Origin: Bisporella sp. PMI_857
Lineage: Eukaryota; Ascomycota; Leotiomycetes; Helotiales; Helotiaceae
NCBI GenBank assembly: GCA_021307315.1
Contig: JAJSPD010000006.1
Location: 868,001-932,000, forward strand
Length of the DNA stretch: 64,000 nucleotides
Reading direction: 5' to 3'
Shown: positions 23,873-34,280 of the stretch, piece by piece
How the letters are laid out: each line of letters begins with the position of its first letter
How positions within the stretch are numbered: the first letter of the stretch is position 1
Position numbers and translations under genes: made by a program
The notes under the pieces: model-generated
The model's database searches: none
The model's input: only the letters and a program-made list of their open reading frames with translations
What the model was told of the DNA's origin: nothing

Positions 23873-24241
23873 TTAAATTTTCATGCCGAGGCGTAGTGAG
23901 AGGCAGATGAGGTAAAGCTCTAGTTCTAGAAGCTGCCGTTCCATTTTGGCTCCAGCAGGAAATGTGCCTGGCGTCGTCACCTCCTTCCCACATATCTGAC
24001 AATTCCATCCTTCTTGTCTAGCTCGCCAAAACTGATCGATTTCCATATCGAGTGCTGACAGCCAGAAGCCTCCTAGTTTAGGTATCCCACAACGAAGCCA
24101 ATTCGTTCCTGCGATATCGCTCAGTTCAGGATCGAATCTCGTAACAATATTGGCCAATCGATACCACTTCTCCCTCGAGTAACTCGGCGGATCCGATGCG
24201 GGGAGCTGTGCGATTCGATCGAGAACTTCCTGATCTATCAT
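23873..24241 (-). CDS. Hypothetical small soluble protein (122 aa)
   Basis: Uninterrupted minus-strand frame from ATG at 24241 to a stop at 23873. The protein is Trp-rich with an even, protein-like composition (SREKWYRLANIVTRFDPELS, LDMEIDQFWRARQEGWNCQI) and a single CQIC pair that could bind metal or form a disulphide. It ends in a short Leu-rich stretch. No family is recognised. It sits alone in a gene-poor stretch upstream of the HET gene and on the opposite strand, so it could share the promoter interval. A functional gene is plausible, but homology evidence is missing. Confidence 0.42.
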   Translation of the reverse strand: MIDQEVLDRIAQLPASDPPSYSREKWYRLANIVTRFDPELSDIAGTNWLRCGIPKLGGFWLSALDMEIDQFWRARQEGWNCQICGKEVTTPGTFPAGAKMERQLLELELYLICLSLRLGMKI

Positions 24242-25026
24242 GATGCTTGAAATCGCGTGTCTATTGTACTATGATCCATGCGATCACCACCCACTGCTCG
24301 ACATGCGCGTCATGACTTCAATGTTCTGTTAGGGACCATGTGGTTCACGTGATTGGTTACATACTCCATTGTACGAAATAGGGTTAGTCTCGTGATAGAT
24401 TGTGTATATAGCACTAATTTCGGAGGGCGGGGCAGGGTAGGGTTGGGGTTAAATAAACAAATAAATAAATCAAAAGTTTTCACCGGAATAGTTATGGAGC
24501 CGGAGATTTTTAGGTCGCAAAACAAGTACTGTCAATATGTACATGTTTTACAAAGTTAGTACAAAATGCCTTAGAGCACCTTTCACTCCTCAATTTAGTA
24601 TTCTTCAGATAGAACCTTCCTATTAGTCGCCCGACCAGGCCGAGGAGGAATTGGATTCGTAATATCATGCTAAACTTAAACTCATGTTCTTTGGAATTTT
24701 TAAAAGGATTTAAAGGAATACTTCAATATAGTGTAAAGGTTATCAGGTTGCTATTTTCGAGGGGCTTCGCCGTTGGTTTCAATAGCCTGTTAGCCTCCCA
24801 TTGCCAAGAACATACCCCAGATCATCCATAAAGTAGTACGTGGTTACATAGCGCGCTGACAAAATTACTCATAAACATCTTATCCCCGCTTTCTTTATTA
24901 TATCCTATCTCTCAATAACTCACCTTTCGCTTATTTAACAACTTACCAGAACGTACTGATCATGGCAATTTTATCTTTGCTCTAAATCTTAAAAATAGTA
25001 CATCAAATGCGTAAGGCATTTGCAAG
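24242..25026. other. Intergenic DNA upstream of the HET gene
   Basis: AT-rich. It contains a short degenerate G-rich telomere-like run (AGGGTAGGGTTGGGGTTAA, about 24434-24452) and an A-rich microsatellite-like stretch directly after it. No gene seen. Confidence 0.45.
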
Positions 25027-27041
25027 ATGGCTGCGAAAGAATCATCTGACATTCAGCCCACTAACGTTGAGCTGTATCACTATTTCCCGATCAGTTATGA
25101 GGGTCTATCGATTCGACTCCTGTCTCTGCTCCCTGGTGTATTCTCCTCTAGAGTCCTGGTGAAATTGCATGAGCTGCCATTTCCTGCACCGCCAGCCAGT
25201 CCGAACATCGCTTATGAGGCGCTCTCATACGCCTGGGGCTCAACCGACAGCCTCCAAAAAATTTACGTTGAGGACGATGACGCTGGATCTTGCTATGTGC
25301 TTCGGGTTACCTCAAACCTGATGGAGGCCCTCAGATACTTGCGATTCGAAGACAAGCCCCGGGTGTTGTGGGTTGATGCCGTTTGTGTTGATCAACACAA
25401 TACAGTTGATCGAAACTACCATGTTGGAAGGATGGCTCACATCTATCCCTCAGCCACTAGGGTTATCATTTGGCTAGGCCGGGATTCAGAGGAGAGTGAT
25501 GTAGCAATCGAGCTTTTAAGACCGTTAAAGGACAAAGTCTTGATTGACTGGGCAACTCGGACCATGATGCCATCTTCGCCTGAGCCTTCTGAAGCACATT
25601 GGGCAGATCGCAGTGTCAGTCTTCCCTTTGATGAATCCCAGATGTTTGCAATACATCACTTGCTTGGCCGTCCTTGGTTTGAACGTCTTTGGGTTTGGCA
25701 GGAAGTGCGACTCGCAACTGTTGCGCACATACAGTGCGGCAACACAACCCTGGAATGGGAGTCCTTCCGCAGTGCCGTTATGCTCTTATTTTCCAAATCC
25801 TTACCTCCATGTGCGCCCCGTGGGTTTGCGAAGAGGGCTGAGACAGCACTCTGGTTATGTGTGCGATATGGATATGAATCCCTCAACACTCTGCTTGAAT
25901 TCACGAAAGAGTCTAAATGCTCAGATGAACGAGATAGAGTTTATGCACTGCTCTCCATAACTGAAGCTCGTGAACAAGACTTAGACGTCCGTGCTGACTA
26001 TAATAAGCCCTACTATGAAGTGTACAAAGATGCTGTTGTGAAACATGCTATTAATTGGAGTGACCTTGAGTTGTTCTCTACGATCGATCCATCACGACGC
26101 TTCGAAGGTAGAGCTAGCTGGGTTCCAGACTGGTCGAAGCCAAGGCTCTCAGCTTGTTTGTGGTGGCTGAAAAGATTCGCCCCTACATATGCAGTTCCTA
26201 TCCATCTTGACGAAGACCGATTACAGGTCTCTGGAATCTCGGTCGCCACTATTAACGATGTTGAAGAATTTGCTATGCCATTTTCCGGCTCTATTTCGTG
26301 GCAGCAGATAATCTCCGCACTTCGAACTATAATAATGCGTTTCGGCATGTGGGACAAATTACTCCAGAGCAATACTTATAGAAAAGAGTTCTGCAAGGTG
26401 ATATCTGTAGGCCGTTTCTCAGAGATCATCGAGCCTCCAACCTCACGTTTCCCAACACTCGAGCAAGGAGCGGCAGCTCTACATCGTATTCTTACAGACC
26501 CGGACGCCCACCTATTGCCGATTGAAGAAAACTTCTTCAGCCATGCGAAGTCTTTCTGCCAAGCGCGAGGCTTCTTTACCACCCTTGAAGGCCACTTTGG
26601 TCTTGCACCAATAACTACTCAGCGTGGCATATCGCCACCATCCTCCTCGGCTGCAACACGCCCACGATCCTCCGGCCCAAGGCAAACAGTTCTTTGTATA
26701 CTGTCGTTGGTGAGGGATATCTGAGTGGGATGATGAACAGTGAGGTTCTTCTGGGTCCACTTCCTGAATCTTATGAGCAAGTGGCTATTCTGGATGATAA
26801 GAGGTCCCGTCTTTGGTGGGTTCTTATAGATCGCTTGACCGGACGCATATTTGTGGAGGATCCGCGCTTGGGAGAGTTGCCAGCGAGCTGGGAGCGGAAG
26901 CGACATGAGGATGAACGTTTTTTCAGCTGGTTCGTGAACAAGGAAACTGGTGAAGAATTCACAAGGGGTTTCGATCCCAGGATGACTAGTAAGGCTTTGA
27001 AACATGCTGGAGTAAAGTTGCAGGACTTTGTCCTGATCTGA
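25027..27041 (+). CDS. HET-domain (heterokaryon incompatibility) protein
   Basis: About 670 residues with no intron needed. The HET domain spans about residues 60-215, with its usual landmarks: YEALSYAWGS near the start, VTSNLMEALRYLR, the VLWVDAVCVDQ motif, RVIIWLG, and RPWFERLWVWQEVRLA. HET proteins trigger programmed death when genetically different hyphae fuse. The middle region carries DERDRVYALLSI and ADYNKPYYEVYKD. The C-terminal block (ATILLGCNTPTILRPK, VVGEGYLSGMM, LLGPLPESY) is typical of long HET proteins. It is reached by one frame switch at about 26621-26632, consistent with a lost base in QRG(D)-I. Start at 25027 has an A at -3. The protein carries no NACHT or repeat domain, so a partner that senses non-self is not visible here. 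Confidence 0.9.
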
Positions 27042-27673
27042 GATGATTATAATCCACCTATTTTTATTCACGGAAGCTTATATATCCCATAGTTCTAATA
27101 TCCAGCAACATTAGAGGTAAGGTAGGAGCGTTACTATAAGACATATAATAGACTAAAGTGGTTCCCAACGAAACTTTGTATTAACATAGAGGCATTGGCA
27201 GCGGGGCATTATCAATACGTTAAACAAACGGTACTACTAAGGCATACAAGATGACCCAATTAGGAATGTATAATTAACAAGAAGGCGTTAGCGTATAAGG
27301 ATTAGCCTATCGCTGATAACAGCTTAACAATGGTAGAACCAATCAGAGCTCCACATGACCATAAAGAAATATTGGCAGCGGGGCACTAGTATACAGCAAA
27401 CTCTGACAATGACAACGTCTTAATTAAGAACATATCAATAGAAAGAAGTTTAGCTCGCAGCTATGGCTGGATCAAGAACCTTGGCTTCGCTGATAAAAAC
27501 CTTATCGCCGATAATATCCTTTGTAATCTCATGCAATTCTGCTTTGAAACAGTTATTATGTCATCATAGCACTAGATCAATTCTGACGAGATAAAGATCT
27601 CTCCGTGGCCGTTATCCAAGGATCTTATCAGCCACTCAGCATCGCCCCCTGCAACAAGCACAAGATTTCCAGC
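27042..27673. other. Intergenic DNA with a degenerate duplicated segment
   Basis: Two copies of an ATTGGCAGCGGGGCA core at about 27194 and 27371, with weaker similarity around them, suggest an old local duplication or repeat remnant. No coding sequence seen. Confidence 0.4.
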
Positions 27674-28471
27674 ATGGCAGATTCCAGCGAGCCCAAAGCC
27701 GCTCCCGGCGACCTAGTCCGGCGCGGGATCAAGAATCCCAACGTCCCGGGCACGCTAACCTTTGTCGCGCTCCGCGCCCTTGATCCCTTCATCCAATACG
27801 GCATCATCGCCGGCGGGATCGGGCATCCCGCGCTCACCAAACTCGGGCTACGTGCCATCCCTCCTGGCGCAGCCTTCACCACCGGCATCAGCTGGCTCGA
27901 CCGCCTCCGGCTCCCGCCCGCCCACCTCATCCTCCTCGGGATGTCGCTCGGTTCGTTCCTAAAGCAGACCTACTGGCTCGTCCGGCTCTCGGCCGAGGAC
28001 TTCCCTCCCTCATCAGCGGTGAAGGTCAGCCTGTTCAACATCCTCACGAACGGCGTGAATTCCTTCCTCTTCCTCAACGCCGCGACCAGCGTGCTTTCGG
28101 GGGATGCGGCGAAGTACAAGATCCTCGCTGGGAGCCTGCTGTATGTGACCGGCATCCTGCTCGAGACGGGAGCGGAATGGCAGCGCAAGCGGTTCAAGGA
28201 TAAGCCGGAGAATAAGGGCAAGGTCATGAAGAGTGGGCTTTGGAGCTTGGCTAGGCATGTCAACTATGGTGGCTATTCGTTGTGGCGGGCGGGATATGCC
28301 ATAGCGGCTACTGGCTTCATCGGTGGGATCATTACTGCGTCGTTTTTCTTTTATAATTTTACTAATCGCGCCATCCCGGCGCTGGATGAGTATTGTGGAA
28401 AGAGGTATGGGCAGCAGTGGGTGCAGTTCAAGAAGGAAGTCAAATCTGTTATTTTGCCTGGCATCTATTGA
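27674..28471 (+). CDS. DUF1295/steroid 5-alpha-reductase-like membrane protein
   Basis: 265 residues, single exon, no frame lesion. Several hydrophobic helices precede the family's C-terminal signature: LWSLARHVNYGGYSLWRAGY, corresponding to the 'R-H-P-N-Y-x-G-E' region, then DEYCGKRYGQQWVQFKKEVK and a short hydrophobic end. Members of this DUF1295/3-oxo-steroid dehydrogenase C-terminal superfamily, which also includes isoprenylcysteine methyltransferases, bind a cofactor at this region in the ER membrane. The substrate cannot be deduced. The usual HPNY/GE residues are altered to HVNY/GG..., so catalytic activity is uncertain. ATG 27674 is preferred because upstream in-frame sequence lacks another ATG. 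The 5' half is noticeably GC-richer than its surroundings. Confidence 0.75.
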   Translation: MADSSEPKAAPGDLVRRGIKNPNVPGTLTFVALRALDPFIQYGIIAGGIGHPALTKLGLRAIPPGAAFTTGISWLDRLRLPPAHLILLGMSLGSFLKQTYWLVRLSAEDFPPSSAVKVSLFNILTNGVNSFLFLNAATSVLSGDAAKYKILAGSLLYVTGILLETGAEWQRKRFKDKPENKGKVMKSGLWSLARHVNYGGYSLWRAGYAIAATGFIGGIITASFFFYNFTNRAIPALDEYCGKRYGQQWVQFKKEVKSVILPGIY

Positions 28472-29692
28472 GCTATTTCTACAGCATCAGTTGAATGTCT
28501 CCGCAGATCGTAAGATTTGACGCTCTAGGAAAGTGTATGAAGTGCAGGTTATGGATAGTCCGAATCTTCTATGGTTACGTTTCCGGGATGCAGAGGTTGG
28601 TCAATGGTGATCATTTGGTCTTTTTGAATATATCATTAGGGTAAGAAATTTAGGATTAATACATCGCCAGACTTTTCTGGTGGTGCTCTAGCACAGTGCG
28701 AAGGTTGAAGTCACAGTGTCTTCACTGCGGAAAAAGGTTGATCATGAGTGGACATGCGCTTGAGGTAAAGATACATTATTAAATATATTATCTTGCTCAA
28801 TGAAAAAATAAGACTTACTCTAAAGAAACTTGTTCCTGAATCTTCGCAACTTGAGAGATAAAAGGTGATATTGATAAATGACGAAGATAATATCAAGCCA
28901 ACTATATGACTTGATTAAGACTGACTGAACCATTTCTTGACCAAATTTAATAGTGATTGAGATCCACTACTCATAGTGAGAGAGACCAGCCAGGTATAAA
29001 GCAAAGTATTTTCAGTGAACCCAAACCATTTCTACATGTGTAGCTACGTGGATCTCACGTGCTTATGTTCCAGCCTAGTTGAGTCAGCATCCAATTCATC
29101 CATCAACTTCTGTTTTCTCTGCTTCATCCAACCATTAGCGTGACACCAAGTTTCATCTATAAACATGAGCATCAGAAATGAACGATATGATAGTATGGCG
29201 CGATAAAGCTGATAATTGATGGGATGTGGAGGCGGTTCCTAAGGCTGTGAACTCCAGAGGCCCCCACCCTACGGATATTCCGTAATAGCTGCAGCTCTTG
29301 ATCAATCTAGGGCCATAGCCCAAGCCTCAGGATGACAGCGCAAGATTTCGGACTTTACAAATGTCCATGTTCCGAACTCTCCGTCCCAGAAAACGTCCCT
29401 GGCTGCGGCTCTCAGCAGAGTTTCGGTTTTGTGGATAATGGCCGGTTCGAGTGAACACCACTCAGCTCACGAATTTCAGAACCACCTCACACAAGGATCT
29501 TAGCACGTCATTGCCGCTGGGATTCCAGATCTGGTAGATAAAGCGAGCTCGAGATATAACGTGCTGGAGCAAGATAGATAGCGATGCACAATATCTGTAG
29601 GGAACGACAGTATAAGATGTAAGAACTTCTAGACATTCCCCAAGTTTTACTTCCTTGAAAGCTTTGTGCAACGTAGTATACTGAATCAAAAC
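28472..29692. other. Intergenic DNA with a transposase relic
   Basis: AT-rich. A minus-strand relic resembling a Tc1/mariner-type transposase core lies at 29044-29166. The rest shows nothing beyond the promoter interval of the transporter gene. Confidence 0.45.
29044..29166 (-). pseudogene. Possible DDE transposase relic (Tc1/mariner-like)
   Basis: The minus strand encodes MFIDETWCHANGWM, reminiscent of the 'DETW' catalytic block around the second acidic residue of Tc1/mariner-type transposases, then a charged 25-residue run and a stop. Only about 40 residues remain, with no partner blocks or inverted repeats seen. A chance match is possible. Confidence 0.3.
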
Positions 29693-31231
29693 ATGGGTGC
29701 TCAGGAAAGTCCTACGGTGTTCGACGACAAAACTGCTCATGAGGTGACGACAAGTAGTCGGGATGGCAGCGAGTCTGATGTTGTTGTGGCCAATTTACCA
29801 ATATCTAAAGTTCCTAAACAGACATGGCGTTCTTATATCTGGGATACCTTCGACAAGTCTCCTGAAGAGCGCCGTTTTTTGTTCAAGCTCGATGCGATTA
29901 TTTTGACCTTTGCTTCCCTGGGCTACTTCATCAAGAATCTCGATCAGTACAACATCAATAATGCCTTCGTATCGGGTATGCAGGAAGATCTGGGACTGTA
30001 CAAGAATCAGCTTAATTACATGACCACGTTCTGGACTGTCGGATATGTTATCGGTGAGATTCCAAGGTAAGCGAGCCTTCGGTCACTTCTTTGCATGCGC
30101 GCTGACATGAAGTAGCAACATGCTCCTCACCAGAATCCGGCCATCTGTTTGGATTCCAACATGCGAGCTTACCTGGTCCGTTTTGACCATTCTACTCTCG
30201 CAATGTAAAAGCGCACAGCAAATTTATGTCCTCAGGTTTTTCATTGGTTTTGTTGAGGCTGCGTTTTATCCCGGCATGCAATATGTAATCGGGTCCTGGT
30301 ACCGGAAAGACGAGCTGGCGAAGCGCTCTACTATATTTCATGCAAGCGGCCAACTAGGAGGCATGTTCTCAGGATATCTTATGGCCGCAACCTACAGGCT
30401 TGATGGCCAAGGGGGTTACAAAGGCTGGCAGTGGCTCTTTATAGTCAACACCATCATCTCGCTCCCCATCGCCATTGCAGGATTCTTCTTCTTCCCCGAC
30501 GTTCCGGAAATCACCAAATCTTGGTGGCTTAGATCCGACGAAATCTTGCTTGCTAAAAGACGCATGGAGCTTGAAGGCCGCGCAACAGAGGACGCTACAG
30601 CCTCGCTAAGTTCCGCAAGATTTTTAGCTCCTGGCACATCTACGCCTTGCCTTTCCTATACATCTGCTTCAACAATGGCGCTGGATATGGTGGTCAACCA
30701 GCATTCCAGCTCTGGTTAAAATCAGAAGGCTACGGTGTCGCTGCGAGAAACAGCTATCCCACAATTGCGGCTGCGATAGCGGTAGTCCTCGCACTCATCT
30801 ACGCATGGTCTTCCGACTCTCTCTTCAAAGGGGCGCGATGGCCGCCCATGATCTTTGCCGGAACTGTAAACATTATAACTGCCTCCAGCTTAGCAGCATG
30901 GGATATCCCAATAGGCTGGAAATGGACGTGCTACATGCTTGGCTGGGTGACCGGTGGACTAGCCGGGCTGGAATATTCGTGGGCTAACGAGATCTGTAGT
31001 GAAGATAACGAGGAGCGGGCATTTGTTATTGCGTCTATGAATACAATGGCGTATGTTTGCCAGTCGTGGTTGCCGCTGATCATTTGGCAACAGGTTGAGA
31101 GCCCGCGGTATCAGAAGGGGTTTATCACTAGTGTTGTTCTGACGTTCTTGCTGATTGTTACAGCGCTGACCATTCGGTTTTTACACGCGCGAGAGCTGGC
31201 GCAGAAGGCGAGGGCCAGATCTGTAGAATAA
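29693..31231 (+). CDS. MFS transporter, anion:cation symporter family (Dal5/Liz1/Fen2-like)
   Basis: Twelve-helix MFS protein of about 495 residues. A 49-nt intron (30067-30115) joins VIGEIPS to NMLLTRIRPSVWIPTCE. Family marks are NLDQYNINNAFVSGMQEDLG in the first loop, then VLRFFIGFVEAAFYPGMQY and SWYRKDELAKRSTIF. Relatives import pantothenate, allantoate, nicotinate or other carboxylates with protons across the plasma membrane; the substrate here is unknown. A frame switch at about 30601-30612 is needed to reach KFRKIFSSWHIYALPFLYI and the last six helices. The start at 29693 (aaacATGggt) is favoured over unspliced upstream codons because a polar N-terminus of about 50 residues is normal for the family. 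The monooxygenase gene lies 300 bp downstream in the same orientation. Confidence 0.85.
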
Positions 31232-31534
31232 ATAGGCACCGAGTTAATGGGAAACTGGCACGGGATGGGACGGTATACTGTCTCTCCCAATGTAGAGAGT
31301 ACGTGCACAGTACCTGCGATAGGTTTACCAATTCTTAAGCACGCAATATGCAGGATCGATTGCCCAATTGATAATGGTGCATGAACTCGACTGTTTTCTC
31401 GGTCCATATCAGGTGATATAAAATGTCCGTTCGTGTATAAGTGGTGCAAAGTCCTCGCATATAGAGCCGTACGAAGTTCTCATCACTACAAGTCTGCATC
31501 AGGTTATCCCAACACGGCTGCACAGAAATCCAAT
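31232..31534. other. Short intergenic interval
   Basis: About 300 bp that must contain the transporter terminator and monooxygenase promoter. No gene seen. Confidence 0.5.
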
Positions 31535-33320
31535 ATGGGCAAATTCCTATCTCGCCCCTCAGCTCCACCGCCATCTAAAGACTTAGAGCCCAGATCTCTT
31601 GACGTCTCAGCACCAGAAATATCCAACGGTGAGCCCGCAATCGGCTCCAAGTCCTCAGGGTTATCTCAACTTCAAGCTTCAAGCACCACTTACACTCCCG
31701 CCTCAACCTTGTCTCCAAAGCGAAAACGGGTAGCGATAATAGGAGCAGGCATCTCAGGTACCACAACAGCAGCACACCTCCTTCGAGCCTCAACTCCCCA
31801 GAATCCCATCACCGTAACCGTCTTCGAGCGGGCCAGCGTAGCAGGCGGAGTGTGGCATCTGGATCCTCGTCCGGCCCTCCTTCCATCAATCCCCAACGTC
31901 AGGCCTCCGTCACCGCGCGATTCCGTACCGAGACCGAAAACCGCCGGAAGAAGCAGAGCTCCTGCACGCGCCGCCGGGCCCAGCGTATCAAGGGCTGAAA
32001 AACAACGTTCCCACGAGCTTGATGCGAAGTATGCTCCTCGACTGGCCTGAGGGCACAGAGGAAATTGTTCCGCGTGCGCGGCTGTGCACGTATATCCAGG
32101 ATCTTGCGGTGAGGTTTGGGAGTCATGCGCATACACTCTATAATACTTCCTTGATCTCCATATCTAAGTCTGAAAGCAATAAATTTTGGGGTGTACGGTC
32201 ACGGACGCTGTCAAAGATGGAGGGGAGAGGGGAAACGAGGTTCGAGGAGAAAGATTGGATGTTTGATGCGGTTGTGGTGGCGGCGGGCCATTACCATGAG
32301 CCGAGAATCCCGGATATTCAAGGATTGAAAGAGGTGGCGCAAAGGCTTGATGGAGCGGTGTTGCATTCGAAGCAATATCGCAACCCCTCCCCGTTTGCTG
32401 GGAAGAATATCCTAGTGGTGGGTGGGGGGGTGAGTAGTTTGGATATTGTGAAGGAGGTTGCGGAGGTAGTTGGGAAAGGGAGGGTATGGCAGAGTACTAG
32501 GGGTGGACAGTGGGATCTCCCGGCGGTCTTACTGCCAGTGGGCGTCGAGAGAGTTGGAGAGATTGAGAGGTTTATTGGTCCAGAAGGGCAACAAAAGCCA
32601 TTTGGAGTTGTGTTGAAAGACGGTCATCAACTTGACGGGATCGATCATATCATCTTTGGAACAGGTTACATAACATCATACCCTTTCCTCGGAAAACTGC
32701 AGAATCCAGACATTGGGGTGGAAGATGCGGATGAGAAGATCGTAATAACATCCGATGGCTGCACAACACATAATCTCCACCACGACATCTTCTACATTCC
32801 CGATCCCACGCTCGCATTCGTCGGTGTCCCTTATTACGTCTCCACCTTCTCCTTATTCGATTTGCAAGGGGATGTCGTGGCCCGCGTCTTCTCCGGGAAA
32901 GCTTCTTTGCCGCCTAGAGATATACTTGAGAAAATGCATAGAGAAAGAAAGGAAGAAAAAGCGGGATGGGGAAGGGCATTCCATAATTTATATGGTCGGG
33001 ATGTAGAGTATATGGAAGGGATGACTAAGTGGGTGAACCAGGAGGCAAGGAGGAGAGGAGTTGATGAGATGCGCGGGCTGCTAGATGATGAGAAATGGAG
33101 GGAGAGGTATTGGGTCTTGCTAAAAGAGAATAGGAAGAGGAGGGGATTGGAGCTGGGGGCGGAAGAGGAGATGGAAGATCGGTATGTTGTCTTACCTGAC
33201 GGGTTGGCGGGGAGGAATGAGACGAGATCAGAAGGGCAAGAAGATGAGGGTGATTCAGGGGTTGAGCTCGATGCAGTATCGGGTGAGGATCAAGATAGAA
33301 AAGTAGAAGGGAGGGGGTGA
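31535..33320 (+). CDS. FAD- and NADPH-dependent monooxygenase (FMO-like)
   Basis: Flavin monooxygenases insert one oxygen atom into soft nucleophiles or ketones. Visible elements, in order: an N-terminal polar leader, the FAD Rossmann motif (RVAIIGAGISGTTTAAHLL), GVWHLD, the NNVPTSLM and MLLDWPEGT region, VVVAAGHYHEPRIPDI (FMO-type H-x5 signature area), the NADP Rossmann motif (ILVVGGGVSSLDIV), the IIFGTGYITSYPF 'ATGY' linker, and a charged acidic C-terminus. Between about 31866 and 31960 the frame changes from the first ATG-led frame to the second, and the second frame then runs to 33320. This could be a +1 or -2 indel or a short unrecognised intron; no good GT-AG pair of usual size was found. 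The protein would be about 590 residues. It lies directly downstream of the MFS transporter, a common pairing in catabolic clusters, but no substrate is implied. Confidence 0.82.
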
Positions 33321-34280
33321 TTGATGCAGAGACACGAACACAAAGCAGAGGATCGTGCTATCTATCGTCTTTTACGAGATTCATGATTGAATGGACAAAA
33401 TGTGATTCTTAGAACCTTTTTTCGGAAAGACCCCAGAAGATGTGGTATGGTGAATGCAATGAATAATCTTTTATTCAAGGGCGAATAAAAGGCTAAATCG
33501 ATTACTGCACATCGGCCAGCCACTTTTGTTCTCCGCTTTTCCTTCCAACTGCAATCTCCACTTTAGTGTGTGGCTAAAACCGCGGATCGGGCGGTCGCAT
33601 CGACGAAGCAGCCCGTGACGCCTATCGCCGAAATGGCGATGTGCAACAAACATAACTTTCTGAAGGTTATGGATGGAGGATGTGTTATACTCTATGGCCG
33701 ACTGCCTATCGCCGAATGCACACAAATCAAACGGCTTGGGAATCAATAGGGGTATGCGACTGGAGGCAACACGCTTTGGAAGAAACTATGTTTTTGTAGG
33801 ACAGAAAGTAAGCGAACAGAACCGAGAGGGTAATGTGACGCTGCGAGATGGCTTAAACTAGGGCGGAGTAGGGAATTGACTGATTTCCAGATTGATATTT
33901 GATCAGGTGGCATTGATTCTGTATAGAACCCGATGGAGTTATCAAGTCTTTCGTCGTTACTGGCAGGTAGTGATGGAGGTATAGTGACAGGCTCTAATGA
34001 TATTTGGTCAGTGGAAGCCCCGGATAGTTGTATCATGTAAGCCAAAAAAAAAATTAAATTGAGTTGATCAGAACGGGTTTCTTCTCTCAGAATGCTCTCT
34101 GCGTTTATGTGAGGCATTCGACGAGCTGGGATTATTCAGGCCTCATGGCCTTTTGTCATCATGTCAAAATTGTCGTAGGTGTTCGAAAAAAGACTTGCAA
34201 CATACCTGCATCAACATGCTACCTTGGGCTACCAGACCACCGGCCTTTGTACATAGGCTCTCATTGAGATCTACATAACT
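33321..34280. other. Intergenic DNA between convergent genes
   Basis: Terminator region shared by the plus-strand monooxygenase and minus-strand SDA1, plus about 700 bp of sequence with no gene I can support. Confidence 0.5.
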
